Shown here: positions 8,993-18,297 of the stretch, piece by piece | How positions within the stretch are numbered: position 1 is the first letter of the stretch | How the letters are laid out: the number at the start of each line of letters is the position of its first letter | From: CAXNKH01 sp049296795 | Lineage (GTDB): Bacteria; Pseudomonadota; Gammaproteobacteria; Burkholderiales; Burkholderiaceae_C | Length of the DNA: 64,000 nucleotides | Assembly: GCA_049296795.1 (NCBI GenBank) | Contig: JBAQTC010000042.1 | Location: 62,001-126,000, forward strand | Reading direction: 5' to 3' | Made by a program: the position numbers and the translations under genes | The notes under the pieces: generated by a model | Told to the model about the DNA's origin: nothing | Databases searched by the model: none | Seen by the model: only the letters and a program-made list of their open reading frames with translations

Positions 8993-9886
8993 ATGAGTGA
9001 AGCAGGATTACCCAGCCGTCGAGTACCTTTCAGTGCGATTGTTGATCGCCCAGCATTGAAGCTGCCGGGCGATGCGCGCATGCTGGTCTGGGTCATCGTC
9101 AACGTCGAGCACTGGAGCATGGAGCGTGCCATGCCACGCACCGTGCTCAGCCCGCCCATGGGTCAGCCTTTGCAGCCCGACCTGCCGAACTGGGCCTGGC
9201 ATGAGTACGGCATGCGGGTAGGTTTTTGGCGCTTGCACGATGCACTGAAAAACCTCGGCATTGTTCCGACGCTGGCGATCAACGGTTCGGTCTGCCAAAC
9301 TTACCCCCGGGTGGCGCAGGCCGCGCTGGATTTGGGTTGGGAGTTCATGGGCCACAGTTATGTACAAGGCCCCATGCACGCCTTAGCCAATCAACGCGAA
9401 GCGATTGGCCAAACCATCCAAGCCATCAAAGACTTCACTGGAGCGCCGCCCAAAGGCTGGGAGAGCCCAGGCCTGACCGAGACCAGCGACACCATTGACT
9501 TCCTGGCCGAAGCCGGCATTGAGTACGTGGCTGATTGGGTGTTTGACGACCAGCCGGTCTGGATTCCGGCCGCGCCGAAGCCGGTGCTCTCCGTACCCTA
9601 CAGCGTGGAAATTAACGACATTCCGATGATGCTGCTGCAAAGTCACAACGGGGCAGAAATGTACCAGCGCGGCGTGGCCCAGATTGACCGGCTCTGGCAG
9701 GAAAGCGAGACCATTCCACGCGTGATGGCGATCAGCGTTCACCCCTACATCACCGGCGTGCCGCACCGCATCGCTCAGTTCGAAAAACTGCTGGCCTATG
9801 TCCAGTCAAAACCCGGCGTTTTGATTCAGACTGGCGAGGCGATCAACGACTGGTACCGCGTTCAAGTGCCCGCACCGCTTCTATAA
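8993..9886 (+). CDS. polysaccharide deacetylase-family (PuuE/allantoinase-like) hydrolase
   Basis: 297 residues with the NodB-like barrel of the PuuE subgroup: VIVNVEHWSMERAMPR near residue 33, then WAWHEYGMRVGFWRL, GWEFMGHSYVQGP, and a C-terminal AISVHPYITGVPHRI that provides the late histidine. In this subgroup many members act on amide or ring bonds of small molecules (for example allantoin) rather than polysaccharide. No signal peptide, so cytoplasmic. It follows a Bug receptor closely, fitting uptake plus hydrolysis of a small nitrogenous or carboxylic substrate. Substrate unknown. Confidence 0.8.
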   Translation: MSEAGLPSRRVPFSAIVDRPALKLPGDARMLVWVIVNVEHWSMERAMPRTVLSPPMGQPLQPDLPNWAWHEYGMRVGFWRLHDALKNLGIVPTLAINGSVCQTYPRVAQAALDLGWEFMGHSYVQGPMHALANQREAIGQTIQAIKDFTGAPPKGWESPGLTETSDTIDFLAEAGIEYVADWVFDDQPVWIPAAPKPVLSVPYSVEINDIPMMLLQSHNGAEMYQRGVAQIDRLWQESETIPRVMAISVHPYITGVPHRIAQFEKLLAYVQSKPGVLIQTGEAINDWYRVQVPAPLL

Positions 9887-10387
9887 CGAATACCCAGACC
9901 ACAGGCCTTGCCAATACCTACGAGCCCAAGTGGAATTTAATTTCATGCCAGTACACCAGCGTTAGGTGGGCGGCGTGGCTGTCCTTCTCCGGCTCACGCT
10001 CGCGGACAAGTGCTCCAGCTGCTCCAGCTTTGCTTCTTCAACTCTGTTGCCGGAGTGCAAACTCTGTGGCAACCGCGAATGGAGCCTGTGCCTGCCAGCC
10101 CCACCACCCACCTTGGGGCGTTCTTGCGTTCTGGCTTTGGGGGATTCGGAATTCATTGGGCCGAGCCAGCACAACTGATCGGGACGGCAGTGCGGGTGTC
10201 CGGGCGCAGGCCCGATTCGCGGTTGCTACACAGTTCAATCGGCAATCATCGCGTTGACGCAAAAACTTACGAACCAACGGGTAGCCGCCCGCGAGCCTGG
10301 GCTGGAGAACGGGCACCCAATCCACCGGCCTTGCCTACACCTGCGCGTGAAAATGTATTTATGCGGTCTCACGCCAACCCATCAGCG
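9887..10387. other. 500-bp intergenic stretch with an imperfect inverted repeat
   Basis: No convincing gene. Short open frames in several registers come from the GC bias. The region holds an imperfect inverted repeat: left arm 10059-10095 and right arm about 10205-10235, with a perfect 12-base core GCAACCGCGAAT (10069-10080) against ATTCGCGGTTGC (10214-10225). A direct repeat AACTCTGTTGC/AACTCTGTGGC lies at 10040-10050 and 10060-10070. It may be a palindromic intergenic repeat or a remnant of a small insertion. It separates two convergent transcription units. Confidence 0.4.
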
Positions 10388-11278
10388 CTAGGCAGGCTGC
10401 TTGGCGACCAAACGCTCAAGCACGGCATAGACCGCTGCAGTGTCGTCGGTTCCATGGCCTAGAGCCATGGCAGCGTTGTAGATCGGCACCGTTGCGCTAA
10501 ACAGCGGCGCCGGGGTGTCGGTGGCTTGTAGCGCGTCGTTGATCAAGCGCATGTCTTTTTGCCAGGTCGAGACTTTCATGGTGGCTTCGCCCCACGAGCG
10601 ATCGACCATGGCAGGAGCGCGTACCTGGAACATGCGCGAGCTGCCCGCGCCGTCACCAATCACCTTGACTACCATCTTGGCATCAAGCCCGGAGCGCACG
10701 CCCATCAAAACAGCTTCGGCCGCCGAGACGTTGTGAATCGCCACCAACAGGTTGGCTACCAGTTTCATCCGGATGCCATTGCCAAACGGGCCGACGTCGT
10801 AGCGAGCGCGAGCGAAACCTTCGAATACCGCACGCATGGCCTTGATCGCTTTGCTGTTGCCGCTGGCATAAATCGCCAGGTCACGCGTCACGGCTTGCGC
10901 ACCCGTGCCCGATAAAGGGCAGTCGAGCAGAGTGATCTTGTGTTGGGCCAGCAGTGCCTGAGCCCGTTTTTTGGCGGCCTCGGGCAGGGTGCTGGTTTCT
11001 GCGGCGATCAGTCCGCTGGATTGGGCCGCAATCAGCTCGTTGCAGACCTGTTCCAGCGCCGCTTCGCTGGGCAGCGAGAGCACCAGTTGCTGGCTCATTT
11101 GGGCGACTTCCGTGGCAGATTTGCAGACACGGCCGCCGGCCTTTTTCAAACGGGCCCGGGCTGCGGGCACCGGGTCGTAACCAAAAACGGTGAAGCCGGC
11201 TTTGACCAGATTGGCCGCCATGGCCGAGCCCATGATGCCCAGTCCGATAACGCCGACACAAGGAGATGAAGTAGTCAT
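10388..11278 (-). CDS. second 3-hydroxyisobutyrate dehydrogenase-family oxidoreductase
   Basis: 296 residues: Rossmann GLGIMG (12-17), substrate loop LLDCPLSGTGAQA (118-129) and catalytic Lys172 in IRMKLVANLLVA. Only low similarity by eye to the homologue at 4.7 kb apart from the motifs, so this is an independent member rather than a fresh duplicate. It lies 38 bp downstream of a flavin-dependent luciferase-like oxidoreductase on the same strand and probably shares its transcript. Oxidises a beta-hydroxy acid with NAD(P); substrate unknown. Confidence 0.85.
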   Translation of the reverse strand: MTTSSPCVGVIGLGIMGSAMAANLVKAGFTVFGYDPVPAARARLKKAGGRVCKSATEVAQMSQQLVLSLPSEAALEQVCNELIAAQSSGLIAAETSTLPEAAKKRAQALLAQHKITLLDCPLSGTGAQAVTRDLAIYASGNSKAIKAMRAVFEGFARARYDVGPFGNGIRMKLVANLLVAIHNVSAAEAVLMGVRSGLDAKMVVKVIGDGAGSSRMFQVRAPAMVDRSWGEATMKVSTWQKDMRLINDALQATDTPAPLFSATVPIYNAAMALGHGTDDTAAVYAVLERLVAKQPA

Positions 11279-11316
11279 GATTTTTAGCGCTTGGAAAGAA
11301 GTGAAGAAGTGAAAAA

Positions 11317-12405
11317 TTAGGCGATGGCCGCGTTGACGCGCGGCATCACCTGTTCGGCCATCAGCTGCATCGAACGACGCGCCAGCACAGGGTCAACCCA
11401 GTCATGACCGGCGTACAGCAGGGTGCCAAAGTCGCCGACCTGCTCTCGGAATTTCAACAGCTGATCGACCACCGAATCGACTGTCCCGGCCAGCACCAAG
11501 CGCTGGGTCACATACTCGGGCGTGATCGCTTCGTTGGGCAGCTCGGGGTCGGTCTTGAACAGGTTGCCGCGCCCGGCAGCGCCGACCAGCTTGCGCACCA
11601 GCTGCTTGAAATAGAAATGGTAGGGCCCATCGGCCCCCATGGCGTAACGCTGGGCCGTGGCTTCGTCGTCGGCCACAAAAATACTCTTGGCCACGCGCCA
11701 CTCGGATGGGTCAGCCACGGCCCCAACAGCGCTGCGACCTTCGACATATTTGGGCCAATGGCTCTTGACCCACTCGGGCATCAAAAAGTTGGCTGAAATC
11801 GGTTGCCAGCCGCGCTTGGCCATCTCGGTCACGCCTTGCGAGAACGGTGCGACCGCCGTACCGACGATCAGCGGATGAGGTTTTTGATAGGGTTTGTGAA
11901 TAAAGCCTTGGCCAATTTCGGGAATCATGGATTGGGCCACCGAGACGTTCCAGTAGTTGCCCTCGATGTTGTAGGGTGGCTCGGACTCCCAGATTTTGAG
12001 CACCGTGTTGATGCACTCGACGAACATCTCATTGCGGTTTTTCCCCAGGTTGCCAAACACTTCAGCGTCCGACATCAATCCGCCCGGGCTGATGCCCATG
12101 ATGAAACGGCCTTTGAGCATGTGGTCGAGCATGGCCACCTGCGCTGCCACGGCCGCCGGATGACTGTTGGGTAAGTTCAGGGTGCCGGTTCCCAACATGA
12201 TGTTCTTGGTGTCGGCAATCAGACTGGCCAAAAAAATCAGGCTGGAACTGATAGTCTCGGCCGCATCGGTCACATGCTCGCCGACATAGGCCTCGCAATA
12301 GCCGAGCTGGTCGGCCAGCACAATCGCGTCGTAGTCTTCTTGCAAAGTCTCTGCCAGATTGCGCCCGGGCGGGTGCAAAGGCATCATGAACATTCCGAGT
12401 TTCAT
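11317..12405 (-). CDS. LLM-class flavin-dependent oxidoreductase
   Basis: 362 residues of the bacterial luciferase-like monooxygenase family. It starts MKLGMFMMPLHPPGR, with EAYVGEHVTD, the strand IMLGTGTLNLPNSHP, and RFIMGISPGG with AEVFG, the usual flavin and substrate positions. These enzymes use FMNH2 or F420 with a partner reductase to oxygenate aldehydes, alkanes, amines or sulfonates. No reductase is adjacent. ATG 12405 has GGGGAG upstream and is preferred to the in-frame ATG six codons earlier. Likely first gene of a two-gene operon with the dehydrogenase downstream. Confidence 0.85.
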   Translation of the reverse strand: MKLGMFMMPLHPPGRNLAETLQEDYDAIVLADQLGYCEAYVGEHVTDAAETISSSLIFLASLIADTKNIMLGTGTLNLPNSHPAAVAAQVAMLDHMLKGRFIMGISPGGLMSDAEVFGNLGKNRNEMFVECINTVLKIWESEPPYNIEGNYWNVSVAQSMIPEIGQGFIHKPYQKPHPLIVGTAVAPFSQGVTEMAKRGWQPISANFLMPEWVKSHWPKYVEGRSAVGAVADPSEWRVAKSIFVADDEATAQRYAMGADGPYHFYFKQLVRKLVGAAGRGNLFKTDPELPNEAITPEYVTQRLVLAGTVDSVVDQLLKFREQVGDFGTLLYAGHDWVDPVLARRSMQLMAEQVMPRVNAAIA

Positions 12406-12544
12406 AGTCTCCCCAATTTCCAACAGCTACAAAATGTTGGGGACAGCGCTAAAGATCTGTCCCACAAGCTCATTAAATGGGTGACATCTTAAGCGTTGCG
12501 GGCTCGGGTTCCGCCGGCGCGGGCGTTCCCGCTACCATAGCGCC

Positions 12545-13267
12545 ATGCACAGCACCGCCCTTGTTTTGTTTTCTGGTGGCCAGGACTCCACCACCTGCCT
12601 AGCCCATGCCTTGGCGCGCTACCAGCGCGTGGAGACCATCGCTTTTGATTACCGCCAGCGCCACAGCGTCGAGCTGCAAGCCCGGCTCCAGGTGTTACAG
12701 GAAATCCGGCAGCAGTTTCCGCAGTGGGCGCACAAAATGGGCGAAGACCATTTGCTGGACTTGGGCGTACTCGGTGCCGTCAGTGAATGTTCGCTGACTC
12801 GGGACATGGAATTCAAGATGCAGGACAGCGGCCTGCCCAACACCTTTGTTCCCGGACGCAATTTGTTGTTCCTGACGCTGGCAGCAGCTGTGGCTTACCG
12901 GCGCGACTTGCAAGTACTCGTGACCGGGGTCTGTGAGACCGATTTTTCAGGCTATCCCGATTGCCGCGACGACACCATGAAAGCCATGCAACTGGCTTTG
13001 TCGCTGGGCATGGACAAGCGCTTTTTGATCGAGACGCCGTTGATGTGGATCGACAAAGCGGCGACTTGGCGCTTGGCCCACGAGCTGGGCGGTCAAGCCC
13101 TGGTCGACCTCATCATCGAGCACACCCACAGCTGTTACATGGGCGACCGCTCACAGCGCCACGCTTGGGGCTACGGTTGCGGCCAGTGCCCGGCTTGCGA
13201 ACTGCGAGCGCGTGGTTTTGAGCGCTATCTACAAGCTGCTGAACCTGCATCTGCACCTACTCGCTGA
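12545..13267 (+). CDS. queC: 7-cyano-7-deazaguanine synthase
   Basis: 240 residues. The PP-loop ATP pyrophosphatase motif SGGQDST is at 10-16 and four zinc-binding cysteines are at 197, 212, 215 and 218 (HSCYMGD and CGQCPACELR), the QueC pattern. QueC converts 7-carboxy-7-deazaguanine with ammonia and ATP to preQ0, a step in queuosine tRNA modification. It stands alone here without queD, queE or queF. No preQ1-like riboswitch could be recognised in the 139 bases upstream. Confidence 0.95.
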   Translation: MHSTALVLFSGGQDSTTCLAHALARYQRVETIAFDYRQRHSVELQARLQVLQEIRQQFPQWAHKMGEDHLLDLGVLGAVSECSLTRDMEFKMQDSGLPNTFVPGRNLLFLTLAAAVAYRRDLQVLVTGVCETDFSGYPDCRDDTMKAMQLALSLGMDKRFLIETPLMWIDKAATWRLAHELGGQALVDLIIEHTHSCYMGDRSQRHAWGYGCGQCPACELRARGFERYLQAAEPASAPTR

Positions 13268-13571
13268 TGCGGCTAGGGTGAATAGCTCACCGACGTCCCT
13301 TGCCTTTGGCCGCTGCGATGAATGCCACGCCGGCTTGATCGACGCAGTGGTGCTCATCCGAGGCAAAGCAGGCGGATTCTGACTTTGTATGCCATGGCGA
13401 TTGGGGTGAATGGCGCAGTGAAATAAAGGGGGAGGCCGCAGGCCGGAGGACATTCACGGAGCTATTCGCCTCAATCTCATCAGCGACAACAAAGGCTGGG
13501 ACAAATCAAGGCGGGCGAACGTTTGGCTAGGGGTCATGCCTAGCCAGAACGTGTCGTGAATAAGGGAAAAC
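13268..13571. other. 304-bp gap between convergent genes, no gene seen
   Basis: No credible reading frame. Two structures are visible. GAATAGCTC near 13279 is mirrored by GAGCTATTC near 13459, a 9-base inverted pair about 170 bp apart. TGGCTAGG (13524-13531) pairs with CCTAGCCA (13539-13546) across a 7-base loop. The second hairpin lies 26 bp beyond the stop of the leftward dehydrogenase and could end its transcript, though no T-run follows on that strand. Confidence 0.4.
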
Positions 13572-14543
13572 TCAGGCCCGCTGTAGCACTTCCGGGTTGA
13601 CCAGGTTGCTCGGTTGACCGGCAGCAAAATTCAGGATGTTGTCGAACGCGATGCTGAAGTAACGGTCGTAGTTGTCAGCTTCGACATAACCCAGATGCGG
13701 TGTGCACAAGGCGTTGGGGAGTTGCAGCAGCGGATGGGCGGCGCCTAGAATCGGTTCTTCTTCAAACACATCGACCGCAGCAAAACCGGGCCGGCCCTGG
13801 CGCAACGCCTGCGCCAATACATCGACTGCAATCAACTCGGCGCGGCTGGTGTTGAGCAGCAGGGCACTGGTTTTCATCAAGGCCAGATCACTGGCCTTCA
13901 CGATGCCACGCGTTTCGGCCAGCAAACGCACATGCAGGCTCACCACGTCGCTGTCGGAGAAAAAAGCTTCGCGTGAAGGGGCGACTTCAAAGCCCTCACT
14001 CAGTGCTTTGGCGCAGGAAGCTTCGCGGCCCCAGACCCAGACCTTCATGCCAAAAGCCCGGCCGTAATTCGCCACCTGCTGGCCGATCTTGCCGTAGCTC
14101 CAGATCCCTAAGCGCTGGCCAAACAGTTGTTGCCCGATCGAGCCTTGCCACTGGCCGCCTTTGAGCCGATTGACTTCGTTCACCAGGTTGCGCCGACTCG
14201 CCAGCAACAAAGCCCAGGTCAGCTCGGCCGTGGCGGTGGCCGTGCCACTGCCCTCGACCACGGCGATGCCGCGCGCGGTGCAGGCCGCCACATCGATATG
14301 GCCTGCAATCTTGCCGGTCTGGCTGATGATTTTTAGATCGGGCAACAGGTCGAGCAACTCGGCGCTGATGCGCGTGCGTTCTCGTGTCAGCACAATGGCT
14401 TGGGCCCCGGCCAGGAGTGCCGCCAGAGTCGGCAGGTCTTTCACCGTGTCGTTGTAAATGCTCACCTCATGACCCGCCAGGCTGGAAAAACATTTGAGAT
14501 GGCGTACACAGTTTTGGTAATCGTCTGGAATGGTGATACGCAT
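13572..14543 (-). CDS. D-2-hydroxyacid dehydrogenase (phosphoglycerate dehydrogenase-like)
   Basis: 323 residues starting MRITIPDDYQ at 14543; the frame is open upstream but this start fits the family. Catalytic Arg (NTSRAELI), Glu (VFEEEP) and His (CTPHLGY) are present. The nucleotide loop reads LGIWSYGKIGQQVA, where the usual GxGxxG is partly degenerate (first glycine kept, second replaced by Tyr). Such enzymes reduce 2-keto acids or oxidise D-2-hydroxy acids. Last gene of a leftward run with the hydrolase 5 bp upstream; probably part of the same catabolic operon. Confidence 0.84.
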   Translation of the reverse strand: MRITIPDDYQNCVRHLKCFSSLAGHEVSIYNDTVKDLPTLAALLAGAQAIVLTRERTRISAELLDLLPDLKIISQTGKIAGHIDVAACTARGIAVVEGSGTATATAELTWALLLASRRNLVNEVNRLKGGQWQGSIGQQLFGQRLGIWSYGKIGQQVANYGRAFGMKVWVWGREASCAKALSEGFEVAPSREAFFSDSDVVSLHVRLLAETRGIVKASDLALMKTSALLLNTSRAELIAVDVLAQALRQGRPGFAAVDVFEEEPILGAAHPLLQLPNALCTPHLGYVEADNYDRYFSIAFDNILNFAAGQPSNLVNPEVLQRA

Positions 14544-14548
14544 GGTGT

Positions 14549-15382
14549 TTATTCGCTTTTGAAAAAAGACAAGAGCTGCTGGTTGATAACTTCGGCTGCT
14601 TCGTACTGTACCCAATGGCCTGCGCCGGGGACGATCAGGGTTTGGCGCTGTGGGTTTTGGAGTGCCAGGGTTTGCACCAGTTGTTCAGGCGTGGCGGTGA
14701 CATCATGTTCGCCCCAGGCCAGCAGCAGCTCGCCCTGGTACTGCGCCAGCGCCGCACCCAGTCCGCCGGCCAGTGAAATCGGTTTAGAGCGAAAACGGGT
14801 GGCACGGCAAGCTTCGGTATGAATTTGCAATGCCTGCGCGTCCAGGGCGGCAGAATGGTGCAGCATGTGCAGCAGCAGGTTCTGCCGCATGGCCTGGGCC
14901 ACTTGGGCTTCGTCCTTGAGCCGGTGCCAATTCAGCAAAACGCCAGTGGGCCGACGCTCTCCGCCATGCCCGCCCGGACCGAGCAGCGCCAAGCGACGTA
15001 CCCGCTGGCAACGCGCCGCCAGCTTGGCCGCGACCAGGCCGCCAAAAGAAAATCCCGCCAGGTCAAAATGAGTCTGCGCTCCCAATAACTGGTCCAAACC
15101 AGCTTGCATGGCGTCCAGCAAGTCAGCCATGCCAGCGGGCCCGGCAGCGTCGGACTCCCCAAAGCCCGGCATATCGGGCAGCCAGAGCTGGTGCTTGCGC
15201 GACAAGGCGTCGATATTGCGTGCCCAGTGCAACCAGCTGCCATGACCGCCGTGCAGCAACACCAGGGGCGCGCCTTGGCCAAAGCTGCGCCACTGCACGT
15301 GACGACCGACAACGCTGTGGCTGTGACGCTGGGCTAGCGCGTTCAGGCGCGCTAACGGGTTTTGGTTCAGCACGTCCATCAT
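14549..15382 (-). CDS. alpha/beta hydrolase
   Basis: 277 residues with oxyanion motif LLHGGHGSW (42-50), nucleophile elbow GFSFGG with Ser112, Asp227 (WGEHD) and His256 (GAGHWVQYE). This resembles the hydrolases of meta-cleavage and thioester pathways, but the substrate is unknown. Its ATG overlaps the TGA of the acyl-CoA synthetase gene (ATGA, 15379-15382), so translation is coupled. The start has a second ATG directly after; either is possible. Confidence 0.86.
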   Translation of the reverse strand: MMDVLNQNPLARLNALAQRHSHSVVGRHVQWRSFGQGAPLVLLHGGHGSWLHWARNIDALSRKHQLWLPDMPGFGESDAAGPAGMADLLDAMQAGLDQLLGAQTHFDLAGFSFGGLVAAKLAARCQRVRRLALLGPGGHGGERRPTGVLLNWHRLKDEAQVAQAMRQNLLLHMLHHSAALDAQALQIHTEACRATRFRSKPISLAGGLGAALAQYQGELLLAWGEHDVTATPEQLVQTLALQNPQRQTLIVPGAGHWVQYEAAEVINQQLLSFFKSE

Positions 15383-17499
15383 GGCGGGCCACCGAGCAGC
15401 ACCAAGCCATCAGCCGCTAGCACGCCCTGGCCTTGAGGCAGGACGAACAGGGGGTTGATTTCAGCTTCGAGCAGGCGGGCTCCGAGTTGCGCCGCCATCT
15501 CCGAGAAAGCCACTATGGCCTCGACCAACGCGGCCACGTCGGCCATCGGCTGGCCTCGGAAGCCATTGAGCAAGGGCCAGGTTTTGAGCGACTGCGCCAG
15601 CGCCAGTGCCTGATCCCGACAGAGGCCTCCTTGCGCGGGCAGCAGGCACAGCGCCGTGTCTTGAAACAATTCGGCTGTGACCCCGCCCATGCCGAGCAGC
15701 ACAGCTGTGCCCAACGGGTCGTGTTTCAGGCCCAAAATCAGTTCGATGCCGCCGCTGACCATGGGTTGAACCAGAAAGCGATCGGGTCGAACACCGGTGT
15801 GAGATTGGACTTCGTCGGCCATGGTCAGCAGGCGTGCTCCGACTTGTTCGGGGCTCAGTCCAACGGCCACTCCGCCGACATCACTCTTGTGGCTGACCTC
15901 AGCGCTGAGCAACTTGAGCACCACGCGAGGCCCCAGCGCTTTGGCCGCCTGCTCGGCTTGCTGGGCATTGTGGACGATATGGTCGACCACCCCGGCAATG
16001 CCAAATCGCGCAAACAATGATTTGGCTTGGACTTCATTGAGCGCGCCAACGGGGAGGTCGCTGATCGAAGGGCCGGATGCGAGCGGGGGGCTGGTGCTGG
16101 CGGCATGTTGAGTTAGCTGCCCTTGCGTCGCTTGCAGCATGCCGCTGAGCGCGGCAGTGCAACTCTCGGGCGCCATAAAGGCCGGCACGCCGCGCTGGGT
16201 CAACAAAGCGGCCACGCCTGGCGCATAAGGACTGACAAAAGCCAATACCGGCTTGTCGCTGCTGTGCAGACAAGCGGTAATGGCGTTGGACATCAGCTCG
16301 GGCTGCTCCAGGCTGGAGGATCCCACGATCAAAATCAGCGCGTCATAACTCGCACTGTCGAGCAGCGCCTGTATCGCACCGCGCAACAAATCGGGTTGCA
16401 AACCGGCCAGCGTGACATCGATCGGGTTGCGGTCGAGTGCGGCGTGGTCGCCGGTTTGCAGCGCGCGCAAACGCGCGGCAGTGACGGGGTCGGGCGCCGG
16501 GGTTTCAAAACCGGCCAGTCCCAGGCTGTCCGACACCAAGGTGCCTGCGCCGCCGGTGGAGGTGAGGATGGCGACGCGTCGTCCCTGCAATCGTCGGCCA
16601 CTGGCCAACGCCGCCGGGATGTCGAGCAAGTCGCTGAACTGCTGGGCCCGAATCACACCCGTTTGCGCAAACAGGGCGTCATACATCCGGTCGGAACCGG
16701 CCAAGGCCCCGGTGTGCGAGACAGCGGCTTTCGCACCGGCCTCGGAACGCCCAATTTTGAAAGCCACAATAGGTTTACCAGCGCGTGCGGCTTTCACTGC
16801 GGCGGCGCGAAATTTGTCGGGGGAGCGCACGCTCTCGATGTAGAGCGCAATGACCTGGGTGGCCGGGTCGTCCACCAGGTAATCGACAAAGTCAGCCAGT
16901 TCGAGGTCGGCTTCGTTGCTGCTGGAAACCAGCTTGGACAAACCCATGCCGCGGGCTGCGGCACGCGACAACAGCGAGCCCAAGATGCCGCCGCTTTGCG
17001 AAACCACGCCGATAGCGCCGACCGGAAAATTGTCCATCGCCAGCGCGCTGCTGGCCGACAAGGCAATGGTGTCGCTCAAATTGACCAAACCGATGGTGTT
17101 GGGCCCCAGCAGCCGCATGCTGCCGGCGGCAGCTAGCAATTGCTGTTGGCGCAGCGCGCCCTGGGCGCCAGTCTCGGCGTAGCCACTGGCCAGCACGATG
17201 GCTGCAGCCGTTCCGAGCTGGGCCAGTTCGCGCACCGCTTGCTGCGCACGTTCATGCCCCAGCAGCACGATGGCGACATCAGGAACCTCGGGCAGGCTTT
17301 TGATGTCGGGATAGCAGCGTAGGCCGTCAATTTGATCGACTCGAGGATTGACCGGGTAGATGGCGCCGGCAAACCGATGCTTGAGTAAATACGCAATGGG
17401 CCGACCGGCGGTTTTCGTGGGGTCGGCTGAGGCGCCAATCACCGCCACGCTGCGTGGCTGGAACAGGCGCTGCAAGCTCAGGCTTTGGCCGGCACTCAT
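15379..17499 (-). CDS. NDP-forming acyl-CoA synthetase (fused alpha/beta type)
   Basis: About 706 residues. It has an N-terminal CoA-binding Rossmann domain (SVAVIGASADPTKTAG), then a succinyl-CoA-ligase-like part with QSGGILG and the phospho-histidine loop SHTGAL. A C-terminal ATP-grasp domain follows (VVLKLLSAEVSHKSDVGGV). No acetyltransferase domain follows, unlike Pat proteins. The reaction is acyl-CoA + NDP + phosphate to acid + NTP, or the reverse. ATG 17499 overlaps the stop of the crotonase gene (ATGA) and is chosen over an in-frame ATG 21 codons earlier. Together with the crotonase and hydrolase it suggests CoA-ester metabolism of an imported acid. Confidence 0.87.
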   Translation of the reverse strand: MSAGQSLSLQRLFQPRSVAVIGASADPTKTAGRPIAYLLKHRFAGAIYPVNPRVDQIDGLRCYPDIKSLPEVPDVAIVLLGHERAQQAVRELAQLGTAAAIVLASGYAETGAQGALRQQQLLAAAGSMRLLGPNTIGLVNLSDTIALSASSALAMDNFPVGAIGVVSQSGGILGSLLSRAAARGMGLSKLVSSSNEADLELADFVDYLVDDPATQVIALYIESVRSPDKFRAAAVKAARAGKPIVAFKIGRSEAGAKAAVSHTGALAGSDRMYDALFAQTGVIRAQQFSDLLDIPAALASGRRLQGRRVAILTSTGGAGTLVSDSLGLAGFETPAPDPVTAARLRALQTGDHAALDRNPIDVTLAGLQPDLLRGAIQALLDSASYDALILIVGSSSLEQPELMSNAITACLHSSDKPVLAFVSPYAPGVAALLTQRGVPAFMAPESCTAALSGMLQATQGQLTQHAASTSPPLASGPSISDLPVGALNEVQAKSLFARFGIAGVVDHIVHNAQQAEQAAKALGPRVVLKLLSAEVSHKSDVGGVAVGLSPEQVGARLLTMADEVQSHTGVRPDRFLVQPMVSGGIELILGLKHDPLGTAVLLGMGGVTAELFQDTALCLLPAQGGLCRDQALALAQSLKTWPLLNGFRGQPMADVAALVEAIVAFSEMAAQLGARLLEAEINPLFVLPQGQGVLAADGLVLLGGPP

Positions 17500-18284
17500 G
17501 CCGGCTTGGTCTGGTTGAGAAAGGCCAGCACGGCTTGCTGGTGTTCGCTGCTGGTGTAGCAAATGCCTTGCGCTTGGCTGCCTTGGGCAAACACTTCGCT
17601 GGCAGACAACTCCAAACTCTTGTTCAAAATCGTTTTACCCAGCGCCAGCGCAGTGGCCGAGCCTTGGCTCAACTCAGCGGCCCAGGCCTGGGCATCGGCC
17701 AGCAGTGAATCCGCTGCAGTCAGTCGGTCGCTAATGCCCAGCTTCAAGGCCTCATCGGCAGCCACTTTTCGCCCGCTGAAAATCAATTCTTTGGCTTTGG
17801 CCAGTCCGACCCGGCGTGGCAAAAAGTACATGCCGCCGCCATCGGGAATCAAGCCCCGGTGCATGTAAGACCAGGTAAAGCTCGCCGCCTCGCTGGCGAT
17901 GATGAAGTCGCAAGCCAGCGCCGTGTCGGCCCCGAGTCCAGAGGCTGCGCCATTGACCGCCGCAATGGTGGGCTTGGGCAGGTTGTGCAACAGACTTTGT
18001 GTTTGATGGACGCGCTGCTGACGGCTCCAACCGTTGAAGCCGACGTCACCCGCGGGTGCCTGTAAGCGTTGCTGCATGCCTGCAACATCACCGCCAGCGC
18101 AAAAGCCCTTGCCCTTGCCTGTCAGTACCAAGGCCCGAACCTTCGGGTCGGCGCCAAGCAGTTGCAGCGCCTCTATGAATTCACTGCGCATGGCGTCGCT
18201 CATGGCATTGCGTTTTTCGGGGCGATTCAGACTCAAAGTGGCAATGCCAGAAGCGATCTGTAATTCAATCAATTGGTAGCTCAT
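17496..18284 (-). CDS. enoyl-CoA hydratase/isomerase (crotonase) family
   Basis: 262 residues from MSYQLIEL at 18284; the longer open frame would overlap the receptor gene upstream. Oxyanion motifs FCAGGDVAGM and NGAASGLGADTALACD are present. The acid/base region reads MHRGLIPDGGGMYFLP, with Asp in place of the second hydratase Glu, more like PaaG-type isomerases. Likely acts on an acyl-CoA made by the overlapping synthetase. Part of a leftward operon: Bug receptor, crotonase, acyl-CoA synthetase, hydrolase, hydroxyacid dehydrogenase. Confidence 0.86.
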   Translation of the reverse strand: MSYQLIELQIASGIATLSLNRPEKRNAMSDAMRSEFIEALQLLGADPKVRALVLTGKGKGFCAGGDVAGMQQRLQAPAGDVGFNGWSRQQRVHQTQSLLHNLPKPTIAAVNGAASGLGADTALACDFIIASEAASFTWSYMHRGLIPDGGGMYFLPRRVGLAKAKELIFSGRKVAADEALKLGISDRLTAADSLLADAQAWAAELSQGSATALALGKTILNKSLELSASEVFAQGSQAQGICYTSSEHQQAVLAFLNQTKPA

Positions 18285-18297
18285 GTCCAGTTTTCCA

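Noticed and set aside
9962..10325. several 70-95-codon frames in the gap after the deacetylase
   Set aside because: They overlap each other on both strands, follow the inverted repeat and have biased Arg/Pro/Ala composition.
12406..12544. preQ1 riboswitch in front of queC
   Set aside because: No aptamer-like stem with an A-rich tail near the ribosome site could be seen; only the GGGACAG hairpin is present.
16123..17136. 337-codon plus-strand open frame
   Set aside because: Antisense shadow of the NDP-forming acyl-CoA synthetase.
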